This document shows, one piece after another, positions 1 through 8,585 of a stretch of DNA of 64,000 bases (the first letter of the stretch is position 1; the number at the start of each line of letters is the position of its first letter). Position numbers and translations under genes: made by a program. The stretch covers positions 62,001 to 126,000 of the forward strand of contig CAKQSF010000002.1 in NCBI GenBank assembly GCA_934272845.1, in the 5' to 3' direction. This DNA is from an uncultured Prevotella sp. (GTDB taxonomy: Bacteria > Bacteroidota > Bacteroidia > Bacteroidales > Bacteroidaceae). The notes under the pieces are model-generated. The model saw nothing but the letters and a program-made list of their open reading frames with translations. It searched no databases and was not told the DNA's origin.

Positions 1-56
1 TGATGCAAAGGATGCCTAACAAATTAAAATCAATTATATATAACCTTATGATAAGA

Positions 57-1325
57 TTATTCGCCCTTAACGGCTGCTACACCAGGGAGTACCTTGCCCT
101 CGATAGCCTCGAGCAGTGCACCACCACCAGTAGAGATGTAAGATACCTTGTCGGTGAGCCCGAACTTGGTGCAGCATGCAACTGAGTCACCACCACCGAT
201 GAGTGAGAATGCACCCTCTGCTGTAGCCTGAGCAATAGCGTCGCCGATAGCACGTGAGCCAGCGCAGAAGTCGTCGCACTCGAACACGCCTGCAGGACCG
301 TTCCAAAGGATTGTCTTAGCACCCTTTATAGCCTCAGCAAACTTCTTCTGAGCCTCTGGTCCAGCATCGAGACCTTCCATACCAGCAGGGATGGCGTCTG
401 ATGGATAAACCTCAATCTTAGCACCTTCCTTAACGGTCATTGTACCGAAGTCGAGACCGTCGCAGCATACAGCGTCAGGAGCCATAACGAGTTCTACGCC
501 CTTCTCCTTAGCGAGTTTCTCTACGTTGAGAGCAACGTCGAGTTTGTCCATCTCAACGATAGAGTCACCAATCTCACCGTTGTGAGCCTTAGAGAAAGTA
601 TATGTCATACCACCGCAAAGGATGAGTTTATCAGCCTTGCCAAGGAGGTTCTCAATGATACCAATCTTAGAAGATACCTTTGAACCACCCATGATAGCAA
701 CGAATGGACGCTTGATGTTACCAAGTACAGCGTCAACGGCTGCTACCTCTTTCTCCATAAGGAGACCGAGCATGCGGTTGTCTGCGTCGAAGTAATCAGC
801 GATAACAGCGGTAGAAGCGTGCTTACGGTGTGCAGTACCGAAGGCATCCATTACCCAGCAGTCAGCGTAAGAAGCAAGTTTCTTTGCAAACTCCTTCTGT
901 GAAGCCTTCATTGCCTTCTTTGCCTCGTCGTACTCAGGAGTACCTTTCTCAACGCCTACAGGCTTGCCTTCCTCTTCAGGATAATAACGCAGGTTCTCAA
1001 GGAGGAGCACCTCGCCTGGCTTGAGGGCAGCAGCCTCTGCGTCTGCCTTCTGACAGTCAGGAGCAAACTTTACAGGTGTACCGAGAGCAGCAGATACTGC
1101 ATCAACAATCTGACCGAGTGAGAGTTCTGGCTTTACCTTACCCTTTGGCTTACCCATGTGTGACATAATGATGAGTGAACCACCCTTCTCAAGTATGAGT
1201 TTAAGAGTTGGGAGAGCACCCTTGATACGAGTGTCGTCAGTAATTTTGCCGTCCTTGAGAGGCACGTTGAAATCTACGCGTACGATGGCTTTCTTGCCAG
1301 CGAAATTGTAATCGTTGATCTTCAT
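57..1325 (-). CDS. pgk: phosphoglycerate kinase
   Basis: Cytosolic glycolytic enzyme that moves phosphate between 1,3-bisphosphoglycerate and ADP. The 422-residue product has the substrate motif RVDFNVP (residues 16-22), the SHMGKPKG loop (55-62) and a C-terminal GGGDSVA nucleotide-binding segment, so both lobes are complete and the length is normal for the family. I chose the ATG at 1325 because the product then begins MKINDYNF, the usual family start. The open frame continues 26 codons upstream, but those codons cover the promoter box at 1393-1400. It is divergent from kdsC and appears to be transcribed alone. Confidence 0.97.
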   Translation of the reverse strand: MKINDYNFAGKKAIVRVDFNVPLKDGKITDDTRIKGALPTLKLILEKGGSLIIMSHMGKPKGKVKPELSLGQIVDAVSAALGTPVKFAPDCQKADAEAAALKPGEVLLLENLRYYPEEEGKPVGVEKGTPEYDEAKKAMKASQKEFAKKLASYADCWVMDAFGTAHRKHASTAVIADYFDADNRMLGLLMEKEVAAVDAVLGNIKRPFVAIMGGSKVSSKIGIIENLLGKADKLILCGGMTYTFSKAHNGEIGDSIVEMDKLDVALNVEKLAKEKGVELVMAPDAVCCDGLDFGTMTVKEGAKIEVYPSDAIPAGMEGLDAGPEAQKKFAEAIKGAKTILWNGPAGVFECDDFCAGSRAIGDAIAQATAEGAFSLIGGGDSVACCTKFGLTDKVSYISTGGGALLEAIEGKVLPGVAAVKGE

Positions 1326-1392
1326 TGTTGTATTGTTTTTGTTATTTAGAAATTGTACTTCTTTAACATACTGCTTCCTTGCAGTCCACTTG

Positions 1393-1400
1393 CAAAGGTA
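1393..1400 (-). promoter_or_regulatory. -7 promoter box for pgk
   Basis: CAAAGGTA on the plus strand reads TACCTTTG on the minus strand, matching the Bacteroidetes TAnnTTTG -7 element. It lies 67 bases upstream of the pgk start. No clean -33 element is visible. Confidence 0.6.
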
Positions 1401-1504
1401 CAAAGTTTTTCGGAATTACATTAAACATTATCGCATATTTTTCGTTTTACAATCGTTTTTCCGTCTTTATGTAAAGTGGAGTTTGCATTTTTCCTATCAA
1501 ATAG

Positions 1505-1535
1505 TTGGCGGGACTATGTTTTTTTTGTAATTTTG
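1505..1535 (+). promoter_or_regulatory. promoter for kdsC
   Basis: TTG at 1505-1507, a 20-base gap and TAATTTTG at 1528-1535 match the Bacteroidetes -33/-7 consensus. The predicted transcript would start near 1542, leaving a leader of about 60 bases. Confidence 0.65.
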
Positions 1536-1562
1536 CATTTTAGGGGATTAGTGGTTTTGTGC

Positions 1563-1605
1563 TAACGACTAAACCCACCAAACAACAAAAACAACCAAAC
1601 AACCA
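1563..1605 (+). repeat. A/C-rich ACCAAAC-type leader repeat before kdsC
   Basis: Low-complexity run of ACCAAAC, ACAACCAAAC and GACTAAAC words that ends directly against the kdsC ATG. The same kind of sequence occurs at 2124-2165, 5907-5942 and 55005-55110, always in the same sense relative to the nearest transcript. It lacks G and should be unstructured in RNA. Confidence 0.7.
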
Positions 1606-2124
1606 ATGATTAACTATGATTTAAGCAAAATAACTACTGTCATATTTGATGTTGACGGTGTTCTATCCACAAGCACCATACCGATGAGTGCTGAGGGCAA
1701 CCCTATGCGTAGCGTAAACATAAAGGACGGGTACGCTATTCAGTTGGCTATTAAGCAGGGTCTACGCCTCGCCATTATCACGGGGGGTAAGGATGATGCG
1801 ATTCAGATGCGATACTCTAAGTTGGGCATGAAGGATATCTTCATGGCATGCGGAGTTAAGATAGAGGTGTTACGTAGATATATGGCGGAGCATAACCTAA
1901 AGAAGGATGAGGTGTTGTACATTGGTGATGATATCCCCGACTATGAAGTGATGCATGAGGTAGGATGTCCTTGTTGTCCGAAGGATGCTTGCTCTGATAT
2001 TAAAGATATAAGCACATACATAAGTCCTTATGACGGAGGCATGGGGTGCGCAAGGGATATCCTTGAACAGATAATGAGAGCACAAGGGTTGTGGTTGAAT
2101 AATGAAAAAGCCTTTGGATGGTAG
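1606..2124 (+). CDS. kdsC: KDO-8-phosphate phosphatase (HAD family)
   Basis: Predicted 3-deoxy-D-manno-octulosonate 8-phosphate phosphatase, which releases KDO for the lipopolysaccharide inner core. The 172-residue protein is the normal KdsC length. It carries the HAD motif I FDVDGVL (nucleophile D15, acid/base D17), motif II ITG (58-60) and motif IV YIGDDIPDYE (D108, D109). It has no large cap domain, as expected of the tetrameric KdsC group. The next gene starts 41 bases downstream on the same strand, so co-transcription is likely. YrbI-like phosphatases fused to other KDO enzymes are the main alternative, but nothing is fused here. Confidence 0.9.
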   Translation: MINYDLSKITTVIFDVDGVLSTSTIPMSAEGNPMRSVNIKDGYAIQLAIKQGLRLAIITGGKDDAIQMRYSKLGMKDIFMACGVKIEVLRRYMAEHNLKKDEVLYIGDDIPDYEVMHEVGCPCCPKDACSDIKDISTYISPYDGGMGCARDILEQIMRAQGLWLNNEKAFGW

Positions 2125-2165
2125 CCAAACGACTAAACAACCAAACGACTAAACGACTAAACTAC
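2124..2165 (+). repeat. A/C-rich ACCAAAC-type leader repeat before the thioesterase
   Basis: Alternating CCAAACGACTAAAC words fill the whole gap between the kdsC stop and the next ATG at 2166. Same family as 1563-1605. Confidence 0.7.
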
Positions 2166-2606
2166 ATGACATACATATACGAACATAAAGACAAGGTACG
2201 TGACTATGAGTGCGACCTTCAGGGTATTGTTAACAATGCCAACTATCAACATTATACGGAGCATGCGCGCCATGAGTTCTTGCTATCAAAAGGCATTAGT
2301 TTTGCAGAACTGCACGAACAAGGCGTAGACTGCGTGGTTTCGGGAATAGAAATGCGTTTTAAGGCACCACTGAGGAGTCGTGACGAATACGCAGTGCGAA
2401 TTAACGTTAAGAAGGAGGGTATAAGGTATATCTTTCTACAGGATATTTACAGACTGTCTGACGAAAAATTGTGTCTGAAAGCAAAGGTGGAGGCTGTATG
2501 CGTGGTTAATGGAAAACTGGGAGACTATGAAATGTTAGCCCACCTCCTAATCTCACCCACAGCCCCTCTCCAAACCTCCCCCAACAGGGGAGGAAGAGAT
2601 ACGTAA
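2166..2606 (+). CDS. acyl-CoA thioesterase, hotdog fold (YbgC/FadM type)
   Basis: A 146-residue single hotdog-domain protein. It shows the YbgC-type active-site segment YECDLQGIVNNANYQHY close to the N-terminus, where the Asp and following Gly-Ile-Val-Asn are typical. It probably hydrolyses acyl-CoA or acyl-ACP in the cytosol; the substrate cannot be read from sequence. The ATG at 2166 is preferred over in-frame codons from 2118 because those encode the low-complexity leader repeat. The last 20 or so residues (PTAPLQTSPNRGG and onwards) are translated from a GC-rich intergenic hairpin repeat at 2560-2592, so the native C-terminus has probably been replaced or extended. Confidence 0.8.
   Translation: MTYIYEHKDKVRDYECDLQGIVNNANYQHYTEHARHEFLLSKGISFAELHEQGVDCVVSGIEMRFKAPLRSRDEYAVRINVKKEGIRYIFLQDIYRLSDEKLCLKAKVEAVCVVNGKLGDYEMLAHLLISPTAPLQTSPNRGGRDT
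2560..2592. repeat. GC-rich hairpin repeat (CCTCCCC/GGGGAGG)
   Basis: Contains CCTCCCCC-aac-AGGGGAGG, one of several C-run/G-run hairpins in the window. Others are near 2725-2770, 4434-4465, 16081-16125, 31592-31660 and 55765-55792. This copy is inside the 3' end of the thioesterase gene. Confidence 0.6.
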
Positions 2607-2619
2607 ATAATTCTTCCTC

Positions 2620-2633
2620 GGGTGGTTCTATAA
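2620..2633 (+). repeat. solo end of the GGGTGGTTC element family
   Basis: GGGTGGTTCTATAA matches the first 14 bases of the terminal repeat of the elements at 15945-16194 and 16910-17118. No matching right end is visible before the next gene. Confidence 0.5.
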
Positions 2634-2775
2634 CCTTGGAAACATTTTTACATACTTATATATTACTCATACACCAAAATAAGAACTCTCAAACGATAGC
2701 CCTATAACACTCGTCACACATTTTTCCTCCCTCGTGGGGGGAAGGGTGGGGGGCAGAGTGGGAGGGAGCCATATT

Positions 2776-4341
2776 ATGCAACTACTTAAGGAATTATATA
2801 AGGAATGGCACGGCACGGAGCCTGCCAAGATGGAGAAACTGCCGGGCGCCGGGAGCAATAGGGACTATTACCGCATGACGGATGCTGAAGGCAATAGCGT
2901 GATAGGATGTAAAGGAACATCGAAGGAAGAAAACCATGCGTTCTTGTCTATAGCACGTCACTTCGAGAAACGCAAACTGCCAGTTCCGCATATCATTGCA
3001 CAAAGTGCGGACGAGATGCGTTATATTCAGGAAGACCTTGGTTCATTGTCTCTCTTTGACGCTATTAAGGGCGGGCGTGACGCTGGAGGACGCTATACTC
3101 TGAAGGAGCGTGAACTGCTGAAACGTACTATTCGCCAACTGCCAAACCTACAGATTCGCGGTGCGAGAGGTATGGATTTCAGCGTTTGTTATCCACAACC
3201 AGAGTTTGATACTGAGGGCGTCCTGTTTGACCTTAATTACTTTAAATATTGTTTTCTCAAGGCTACGGGACTTGATTTTCATGAACTGAAACTTGAGGCT
3301 AACTTTCGTTTGCTCTCTAAAGACTTAACAAGTGAGAGCGGAAATAATGATTATGACACTGCGAAAACAGAGGGATTTCTGTACCGTGACTTTCAGGCAA
3401 GAAACGTAATGCTTGACAATGACGGCAATCCTTTCTTCATAGATTTTCAGGGAGGCAGAAAGGGGCCTGTATATTATGATGTTGCATCTTTCCTGTGGCA
3501 GGCGTCAGCGCATTACAGTGATGGACTGCGTGAGGAACTGATTAAGGAGTATTATGATGCACTTAAACTCTATACAGAGGTTCCTTCGTTCAAATATTTC
3601 AACGAAAGACTGCAATTATTTGTTTTGTTCCGCACGCTACAGGTACTTGGAGCATATGGGTTCAGAGGGTATTTTGAACGCAAAGCGCACTTCATTCAGA
3701 GCATACCACCAGCCATCCAGAATGTGCGCCAACTGATAGAACGTAATGATTTTCCTTACCCATACCTCATGGACGTCCTGAAACGCTTGACGGAAATGCC
3801 ACAATTTGCAGTTGAACAGGAGATGCCTGCAGAGCGTAAAGATGGTTTCCGTACAACTGATACGAACCCATACAAGGCTGTTCCTGCTGATGGTAAGGCT
3901 ACTTTCTCTAAGTATGACGGCAAGGGACCATTGGTAGTGAAGGTGTTCTCGTTCTCTTTCCATAAGGGAATACCAGCCGATGACTCTGGCAACGGTGGTG
4001 GATACGTGTTCGATTGCCGCAGTACACATAATCCAGGACGTTACGAACCATACAAAAAATTAACAGGACTTGACGAGCCTGTAATACGTTTCCTTGAGGA
4101 TGATGGTGAGATTCTTACTTTCCTGGAGTCGGTTTATAAACTGGCAGACGCCCACGTGGCACGCTACATACAGCGTGGATTTACCTCATTGATGTTTTCT
4201 TTCGGTTGTACTGGCGGTCAGCATCGTTCCGTTTACTCTGCCCAGCACCTAGCAGAACACCTAAGTAGGAAGTTTGGCATTGAGGTAAGGCTGGTACATA
4301 GGGAACAGAAAATAGAGCAAACGTTTCCTGCCAAGAAATAA
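2776..4341 (+). CDS. fusion of aminoglycoside-phosphotransferase-like kinase and RapZ C-terminal domain
   Basis: A 521-residue two-domain protein. Residues about 15-330 are an APH/choline-kinase-like domain with catalytic loop YRDFQARN (D205, N210) and metal-binding IDFQ (D223), a family that includes cell-wall sugar kinases of the AmgK type. Residues about 388-515 match the C-terminal domain of RapZ, with the characteristic FGCTGGQHRS segment (C478, H483, R484). In enterobacteria that domain senses glucosamine-6-phosphate and binds small RNA. The RapZ N-terminal P-loop ATPase is absent and the kinase takes its place. ATG 2776 is chosen because upstream in-frame codons are a G-rich repeat encoding GGRVGG. 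A role in amino-sugar or cell-wall recycling is inference. Confidence 0.8.
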   Translation: MQLLKELYKEWHGTEPAKMEKLPGAGSNRDYYRMTDAEGNSVIGCKGTSKEENHAFLSIARHFEKRKLPVPHIIAQSADEMRYIQEDLGSLSLFDAIKGGRDAGGRYTLKERELLKRTIRQLPNLQIRGARGMDFSVCYPQPEFDTEGVLFDLNYFKYCFLKATGLDFHELKLEANFRLLSKDLTSESGNNDYDTAKTEGFLYRDFQARNVMLDNDGNPFFIDFQGGRKGPVYYDVASFLWQASAHYSDGLREELIKEYYDALKLYTEVPSFKYFNERLQLFVLFRTLQVLGAYGFRGYFERKAHFIQSIPPAIQNVRQLIERNDFPYPYLMDVLKRLTEMPQFAVEQEMPAERKDGFRTTDTNPYKAVPADGKATFSKYDGKGPLVVKVFSFSFHKGIPADDSGNGGGYVFDCRSTHNPGRYEPYKKLTGLDEPVIRFLEDDGEILTFLESVYKLADAHVARYIQRGFTSLMFSFGCTGGQHRSVYSAQHLAEHLSRKFGIEVRLVHREQKIEQTFPAKK

Positions 4342-4347
4342 AGAATG

Positions 4348-4595
4348 TAGAATATAAGTAAGTGTTCAAAATTATTTTTATATTTAATATAGCCTATTTG
4401 GATGCAGATGTTTTCTCTGTTTGAGGGTTTCTGTCCCCCGGTAACGGGGGAACCGAAGGGGGTTAATGTTAATCATTGTGACAGAAAACTGAGGAAGCAG
4501 ATGCGCTAAAGAGACGGTATAAAATATAATTTCAGAAATAAAAATGTTCACTTACTGATATATATAAATAATTTTGAATACTTACTTAGAATATA
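4348..4595. mobile_element. MITE-like element with 9-bp target duplication
   Basis: The element spans 4357-4586 (230 bp). Its ends are inverted: AGTAAGTGTTCAAAATTATT at the left, and the complement of AGTAAGTATTCAAAATTATT at the right. It is flanked by a perfect direct repeat TAGAATATA (4348-4356 and 4587-4595), the mark of a transposition event. It encodes nothing. A nested GC hairpin (CCCCCG-gtaa-CGGGGG) sits near 4434-4450. A second copy of the element is at 26704-26898. Confidence 0.8.
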
Positions 4596-4600
4596 GACTG

Positions 4601-4672
4601 AAGAATGAGAGTTACTTGGGGCTGTTTGTAAAATACGCTTAGTGTTCACTAATATCAGTAACTCTCATTCTT
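4601..4672. repeat. 16-bp perfect inverted repeat
   Basis: AAGAATGAGAGTTACT (4601-4616) and its exact complement AGTAACTCTCATTCTT (4657-4672) flank a 40-base loop. It could form a long hairpin in RNA or be the ends of a small decayed element. No U-run follows, so it is not a simple terminator. Confidence 0.6.
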
Positions 4673-4841
4673 TATGTAACTATTAAGTTCACCACAGGGG
4701 CCTTCCCCTGAGCAAAACAGGAAATAACATTTCCATCTCTGCGCTACAGATTCGCCTGAAAGTAGAACACTAGACAGACTCAATCGCAAGTTCTCTGTAA
4801 CGCAGGGATGATACATGTTATATAGAAGCGATAATAGAAGA

Positions 4842-5052
4842 AAATGGTAAATTGGGGAAATAGAGTAAACAAGGCTTAATCGCACTGCAATTAAGCCATA
4901 GTCACCGTGTTATTAAGCCCTAATTACAAGGTAAAAGGATAGCGATTGCGAGGTGATTTGCACTCACAACTTTGTGAAGTTTATAATATCTTGATTTCCT
5001 GATAGATAATGTTATATTATATTTACCTCGTAAAAATGGTAAATTTGGGAAA
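4842..5052. repeat. 192-bp-pitch direct-repeat element, copy 1
   Basis: AAATGGTAAATTGGGGAAA at 4842-4860 and AAATGGTAAATTTGGGAAA at 5034-5052 lie 192 bp apart in direct orientation. The interior holds ATTAAGCC/TAATTAC-type palindromic words like those in copies at 22519-22730 and 58943-59153. Confidence 0.75.
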
Positions 5053-5105
5053 TGTAAAAAACTACACAAACATAAATTCTCGTGTACTTTATTATTCTTC
5101 ATGAA

Positions 5106-5906
5106 TTATTCATAATCAATTTTCTCCAAGAACAAAGCGTTACCAGGCATTGACTCGCCCGCTTGCGTGCGTTTCTTGCCTTCAATAACCTGGCGAAACT
5201 CCTCTATGGTCATGCGATGACGCCCTACTTCAACTAAGGTTCCAACGACAGCACGTACCATATTGCGCAGAAAACGGTTGGCTTTTATACGGAAATACCA
5301 CTCTGTCACTTTCTCTTTGTCACCAAGCGACAAGGGGGCTACAGGCGATACTTGACCATTCGGTATCGGAATCCAGCGTGCTTCCATAACATCACACAAA
5401 GTGGTCTTTACGTCTGTATGACTCTTACAGAAGCATGCAAAGTCTTTATACTCCAAAAGCAACGCTGCAGCCTCATTCATTCGGTCGAAATCAAGGTTGA
5501 AATGCGTCTGCCATACATACTGACGTGAGAACGGTGAACGCTCCGTAGAAACGTAATAATGATATGTTCGCGCTGTTGCGGAGAAGCGTGCGTGCATGTC
5601 ATCAGCCACGCTTTCTACCTTGTAAATATGTATGTCAGGTGGCAACATTCGGTTAAGGCGGAACTCTAAGGTTGAGTTTGAACCATTCTTGCATACAAAA
5701 TCAGGTAACTCCGCATCGAAATGTGCAACCATGTGGCGCGCATGCACACCAGCATCGGTACGCCCCGCTCCAATAATGTCTACAGGCTTACGTAGCAGTA
5801 TGGAGAGACAACGTTCTATTTCGCCCTCCACGGATATGCCGTTAGGCTGTATTTGCCAACCATGGTAACGTGTACCATCGTATGAAAGGTGTATGAAGTA
5901 ACGCAT
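5106..5906 (-). CDS. truA: tRNA pseudouridine synthase A
   Basis: Converts uridines 38-40 of tRNA anticodon stems to pseudouridine. The 266-residue protein begins MRYFIHLSYDGTRYHGWQ. It contains the catalytic motif GRTDAGVHA with nucleophile D51, and the C-terminal NRFLRNMVRAVVG segment typical of TruA. Length and start are normal. The A/C-rich leader repeat abuts its ATG. It lies 41 bases downstream of the acyl-CoA synthetase on the same strand, so the two may be co-transcribed. Confidence 0.97.
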   Translation of the reverse strand: MRYFIHLSYDGTRYHGWQIQPNGISVEGEIERCLSILLRKPVDIIGAGRTDAGVHARHMVAHFDAELPDFVCKNGSNSTLEFRLNRMLPPDIHIYKVESVADDMHARFSATARTYHYYVSTERSPFSRQYVWQTHFNLDFDRMNEAAALLLEYKDFACFCKSHTDVKTTLCDVMEARWIPIPNGQVSPVAPLSLGDKEKVTEWYFRIKANRFLRNMVRAVVGTLVEVGRHRMTIEEFRQVIEGKKRTQAGESMPGNALFLEKIDYE

Positions 5907-5942
5907 TTTTGTCGTTTAGTGGTTTGGTGGTTTAGTGGTTTG
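5907..5942 (-). repeat. A/C-rich ACCAAAC-type leader repeat before truA
   Basis: On the minus strand this reads as ACCACTAAACCACCAAAC words ending directly before the truA ATG. Same family and same relative position as 1563-1605 and 2124-2165. Confidence 0.7.
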
Positions 5943-5947
5943 ACCCT

Positions 5948-7603
5948 TTATTTCTTTCCTTTCTCCCTTATCTCGACCCTTCTTATCTTTCCGCTTATAG
6001 TCTTTGGCAGTTCATCCACAAATTCTACAATGCGTGGATACTTGTATGGTGCAGTTACATGTTTTACATGTTCCTGCAATTCCTTCTTCAAAGCATCATC
6101 TGCCTTTGTCTTATATTCTTCTGTCAATACGATGCTTGCCTTTATAATTTGTCCACGTATCTCATCAGGAACAGCCGTTATGGCACACTCAACCACAGCA
6201 GGATGGGTCATCAATGCTGACTCTACCTCAAATGGTCCTACCCGATACCCCGATGTCTTTATTACGTCATCAGCACGCGATACATACCACAGGTAACCGT
6301 CTTCATCATAATATACGATATCGCCCGTGTAGTACATACCGTTTTTAATACGCTTCTCTGTCATCTCATCGTTGCGATAATATCCCTTAAACAGTCCGAG
6401 AGGTTTCTTATTTTCCACGTGTATCACGAGTTCGCCATGTTCCATTGGCTTTACCCACATGCCGTGTTCGTCAACAACATCAATGTCAAACTGTGGGTTA
6501 CGCACTCCCATTGAGCCAGGTTTGGGTTTCACCCATGGATAAGTTCCCACAACAAGTGTGGTCTCTGTCTGTCCGTATGCCTCGTAGATTGCTACTCCCG
6601 TAAGTTTCTCCCATTGTTCAAATACGGCAGGATTTAGTGCTTCGCCCGCCGTAGTACACCACTCAAGGGCTGACAGGTCGTAGGCTTTCACGTCCTCCCT
6701 AACAAGGTATCGATATATGGTTGGTGGAGCACAGAAAGATGTTACATGAAAGTCCTGCATCACTCTCAACAGTTCTGACGGTTTGAAATGTCCCTCGTAG
6801 TCATAGACAAAAACCGTTCCGCCTGCCAGCATCTGCCCATAGAACTTTCCCCACACAGCCTTTCCCCAGCCTGTGTCAGCCAGAGTAAGGTGTAAAGAAC
6901 CCTCGTGTATGTTATGCCAGTACTTTGCCGTCACGATGTGCGCCAACGGATAAGAGAAATCGTGCATCACCATCTTTGGCTCACCCGTAGTGCCACTGGT
7001 AAAGTAAAGTAAGAAGTTATCTGTCACCTTATTCCTCGCTGGTCGCTCAAATGGTTCCGCTTCCTCTATGCCACGCCAATAGTCAAACCATCCATTGGGC
7101 ACGTTAGGACCGATAGAGATGCAGTTTCGCAGCATAGGGCTGAAGCGTCTTGCTTTCTGCACGTGTTCAAGCACAATGGGATCGCCACACGCTACGATGC
7201 TGCTTATACCAGCCATGTGGCAACGGTATATAATGTCACGCTCAGTAAGCATGTGTGTTGCGGGAATTGCTACAGCGCCAATCTTATGCAATGCTATCAT
7301 GGTGTACCACCACTCCACGCGTCGTTTCAGTATTAGCATTACTCTGTCGCCCCTCTCTATGCCAATCTCCTGAAGGAAAGCGGCACATCGATCCGTTGTG
7401 TTCTTTAATGCTCGGTATGTTATATGCTTCTTCTCACCACGGTCGTTTGCCCATAGTATTGCCTCTTTCTCTGGCACCTCCTCTGCATAGGCGTCAATAA
7501 CGTCATAGCCGAAGTTAAAGTTTTCAGGCACATTAACCTTAAAGTTCTGTAGAAAATCCTCGTAAGAGGTAAAGTTTTCCTTATCTAAATACTTGCCTAT
7601 CAT
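5948..7603 (-). CDS. acyl-CoA synthetase (AMP-forming)
   Basis: ANL-superfamily ligase that activates a carboxylic acid to acyl-CoA through an acyl-adenylate. The 551-residue protein has the phosphate loop FTSGTTGEPK (201-210), the adenine-binding YGQTETT segment, the hinge region TGDIVYYDEDGYLWYVSR, and the C-terminal catalytic lysine in PKTISGKIRR (K539). It resembles the medium-chain (ACSM-like) branch rather than acetyl-CoA synthetase. The exact substrate, perhaps a short or branched-chain acid, is not determinable. It is followed on the same strand by truA. Confidence 0.88.
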   Translation of the reverse strand: MIGKYLDKENFTSYEDFLQNFKVNVPENFNFGYDVIDAYAEEVPEKEAILWANDRGEKKHITYRALKNTTDRCAAFLQEIGIERGDRVMLILKRRVEWWYTMIALHKIGAVAIPATHMLTERDIIYRCHMAGISSIVACGDPIVLEHVQKARRFSPMLRNCISIGPNVPNGWFDYWRGIEEAEPFERPARNKVTDNFLLYFTSGTTGEPKMVMHDFSYPLAHIVTAKYWHNIHEGSLHLTLADTGWGKAVWGKFYGQMLAGGTVFVYDYEGHFKPSELLRVMQDFHVTSFCAPPTIYRYLVREDVKAYDLSALEWCTTAGEALNPAVFEQWEKLTGVAIYEAYGQTETTLVVGTYPWVKPKPGSMGVRNPQFDIDVVDEHGMWVKPMEHGELVIHVENKKPLGLFKGYYRNDEMTEKRIKNGMYYTGDIVYYDEDGYLWYVSRADDVIKTSGYRVGPFEVESALMTHPAVVECAITAVPDEIRGQIIKASIVLTEEYKTKADDALKKELQEHVKHVTAPYKYPRIVEFVDELPKTISGKIRRVEIREKGKK

Positions 7604-7773
7604 GTTCTGTTTTAATTTGTTTTGTTGATTTCGCTCTTACATAGTGTTATGAGAAATTGTCGGAGTTATTTCTCATCGCTAGCATCGTTGCAAAATTATT
7701 AAAACAGTACAAGACAAGTTCTGCATTAACTTTTATTAATTCTGAAACGTCTATTATTAGTGACGAACCGCAC

Positions 7774-8529
7774 TTACCTATCCAACCATTTGCGCACTAC
7801 GGCTTTCCTTGTGCGACTTACGATGATTTCAGGTCCTGCTGTCGTTTTGAGTTTCAGTAGTGCTTTGCCGTTGACAATGTGTTCCATGCCTCCTACCTGC
7901 TCTATTGGGACGATATACTTACGGTTTACCCGCATAAAGAAATTCGGATCAAGTTGTCGTGATAGCGCGTCAAGCGACATATCAATAGGGCATGATGTAC
8001 CATCGAGCAGCACGAGATACGTTGTTTTGTGTTCAGAAACTATATACTGTACGGTGGACAGGAGTATTATCCTCTCACCGTTAAATGCCTTCACAACGAA
8101 TCGTTCTCTGTAGCGCCAACGAGCGTTATACATCTCCGCTCTCCCCTTATTACTACCTGGTAGGTTACGCAATGCGAGCAACTGGCACGCCTTGTTCATT
8201 GCTTCCACAAGTGCGTCATCATCGAATGGGCGTACCAGATAAGACAAACTGAAGAACGAAAAGGCCCTGTAAGCATAGTCTTCAACTGAAGAAATGAACA
8301 CTACTGGTACATCATCAGGAGCATAGGCTAAAGCATCAAAGACAAGACCATCGCTTAGTTGCGTCTCCGCCACTATGATGTCCATGTCGTGATGCAGAGA
8401 AAGGTAGTCACGCCCTTGTTCCACTGACGTTATCGGTCCTACTACATCATATCCTGCCCCCATTTCTTCCAATAAATGGCGGAGTTGGTGGAATATGTAT
8501 ATCTCTTCTTCAAATATCAGTATCTTCAT
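7774..8529 (-). CDS. LytTR-type response regulator with degenerate receiver
   Basis: A 251-residue regulator with an N-terminal receiver-like domain (about 1-120) and a C-terminal LytTR DNA-binding domain (about 145-250, with the typical FMRVNRKYIVP segment). The receiver looks unable to be phosphorylated in the usual way. The position of the phosphoacceptor Asp is Glu (E55 in DIIVAETQLSDG) and the conserved Lys is Arg (R100 in YLVRPF). The acidic E7-E9 cluster and S80 remain. It lies 56 bases downstream of another regulator gene on the same strand and no histidine kinase is nearby. It may therefore act constitutively or be controlled by protein partners. Confidence 0.88.
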   Translation of the reverse strand: MKILIFEEEIYIFHQLRHLLEEMGAGYDVVGPITSVEQGRDYLSLHHDMDIIVAETQLSDGLVFDALAYAPDDVPVVFISSVEDYAYRAFSFFSLSYLVRPFDDDALVEAMNKACQLLALRNLPGSNKGRAEMYNARWRYRERFVVKAFNGERIILLSTVQYIVSEHKTTYLVLLDGTSCPIDMSLDALSRQLDPNFFMRVNRKYIVPIEQVGGMEHIVNGKALLKLKTTAGPEIIVSRTRKAVVRKWLDR

Positions 8530-8585
8530 GGCGTTACACCTTATAAATATATACTCTCTATCCTATACTATCCAGAATTGCCACC

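Larger units (their letters stand above)
4342..5105. other. gene-free region filled by repeat elements
   Basis: This 764-base stretch holds no credible gene. It contains a transposon-like element with target duplication (4348-4595), a 16-bp inverted repeat (4601-4672) and a 19-bp direct-repeat pair (4842-5052). The open frames inside it have no recognisable protein character. Between 4673 and 4841 I see nothing I can name. Confidence 0.7.

Noticed and set aside
3637..4029. 130-residue minus-strand open frame
   Set aside because: Antisense shadow of the kinase-RapZ fusion gene.
4655..4885. 76-residue hydrophobic minus-strand open frame in a gene-free region
   Set aside because: It overlaps a 16-bp inverted repeat and a 19-bp repeat copy, and there is no promoter or family resemblance.
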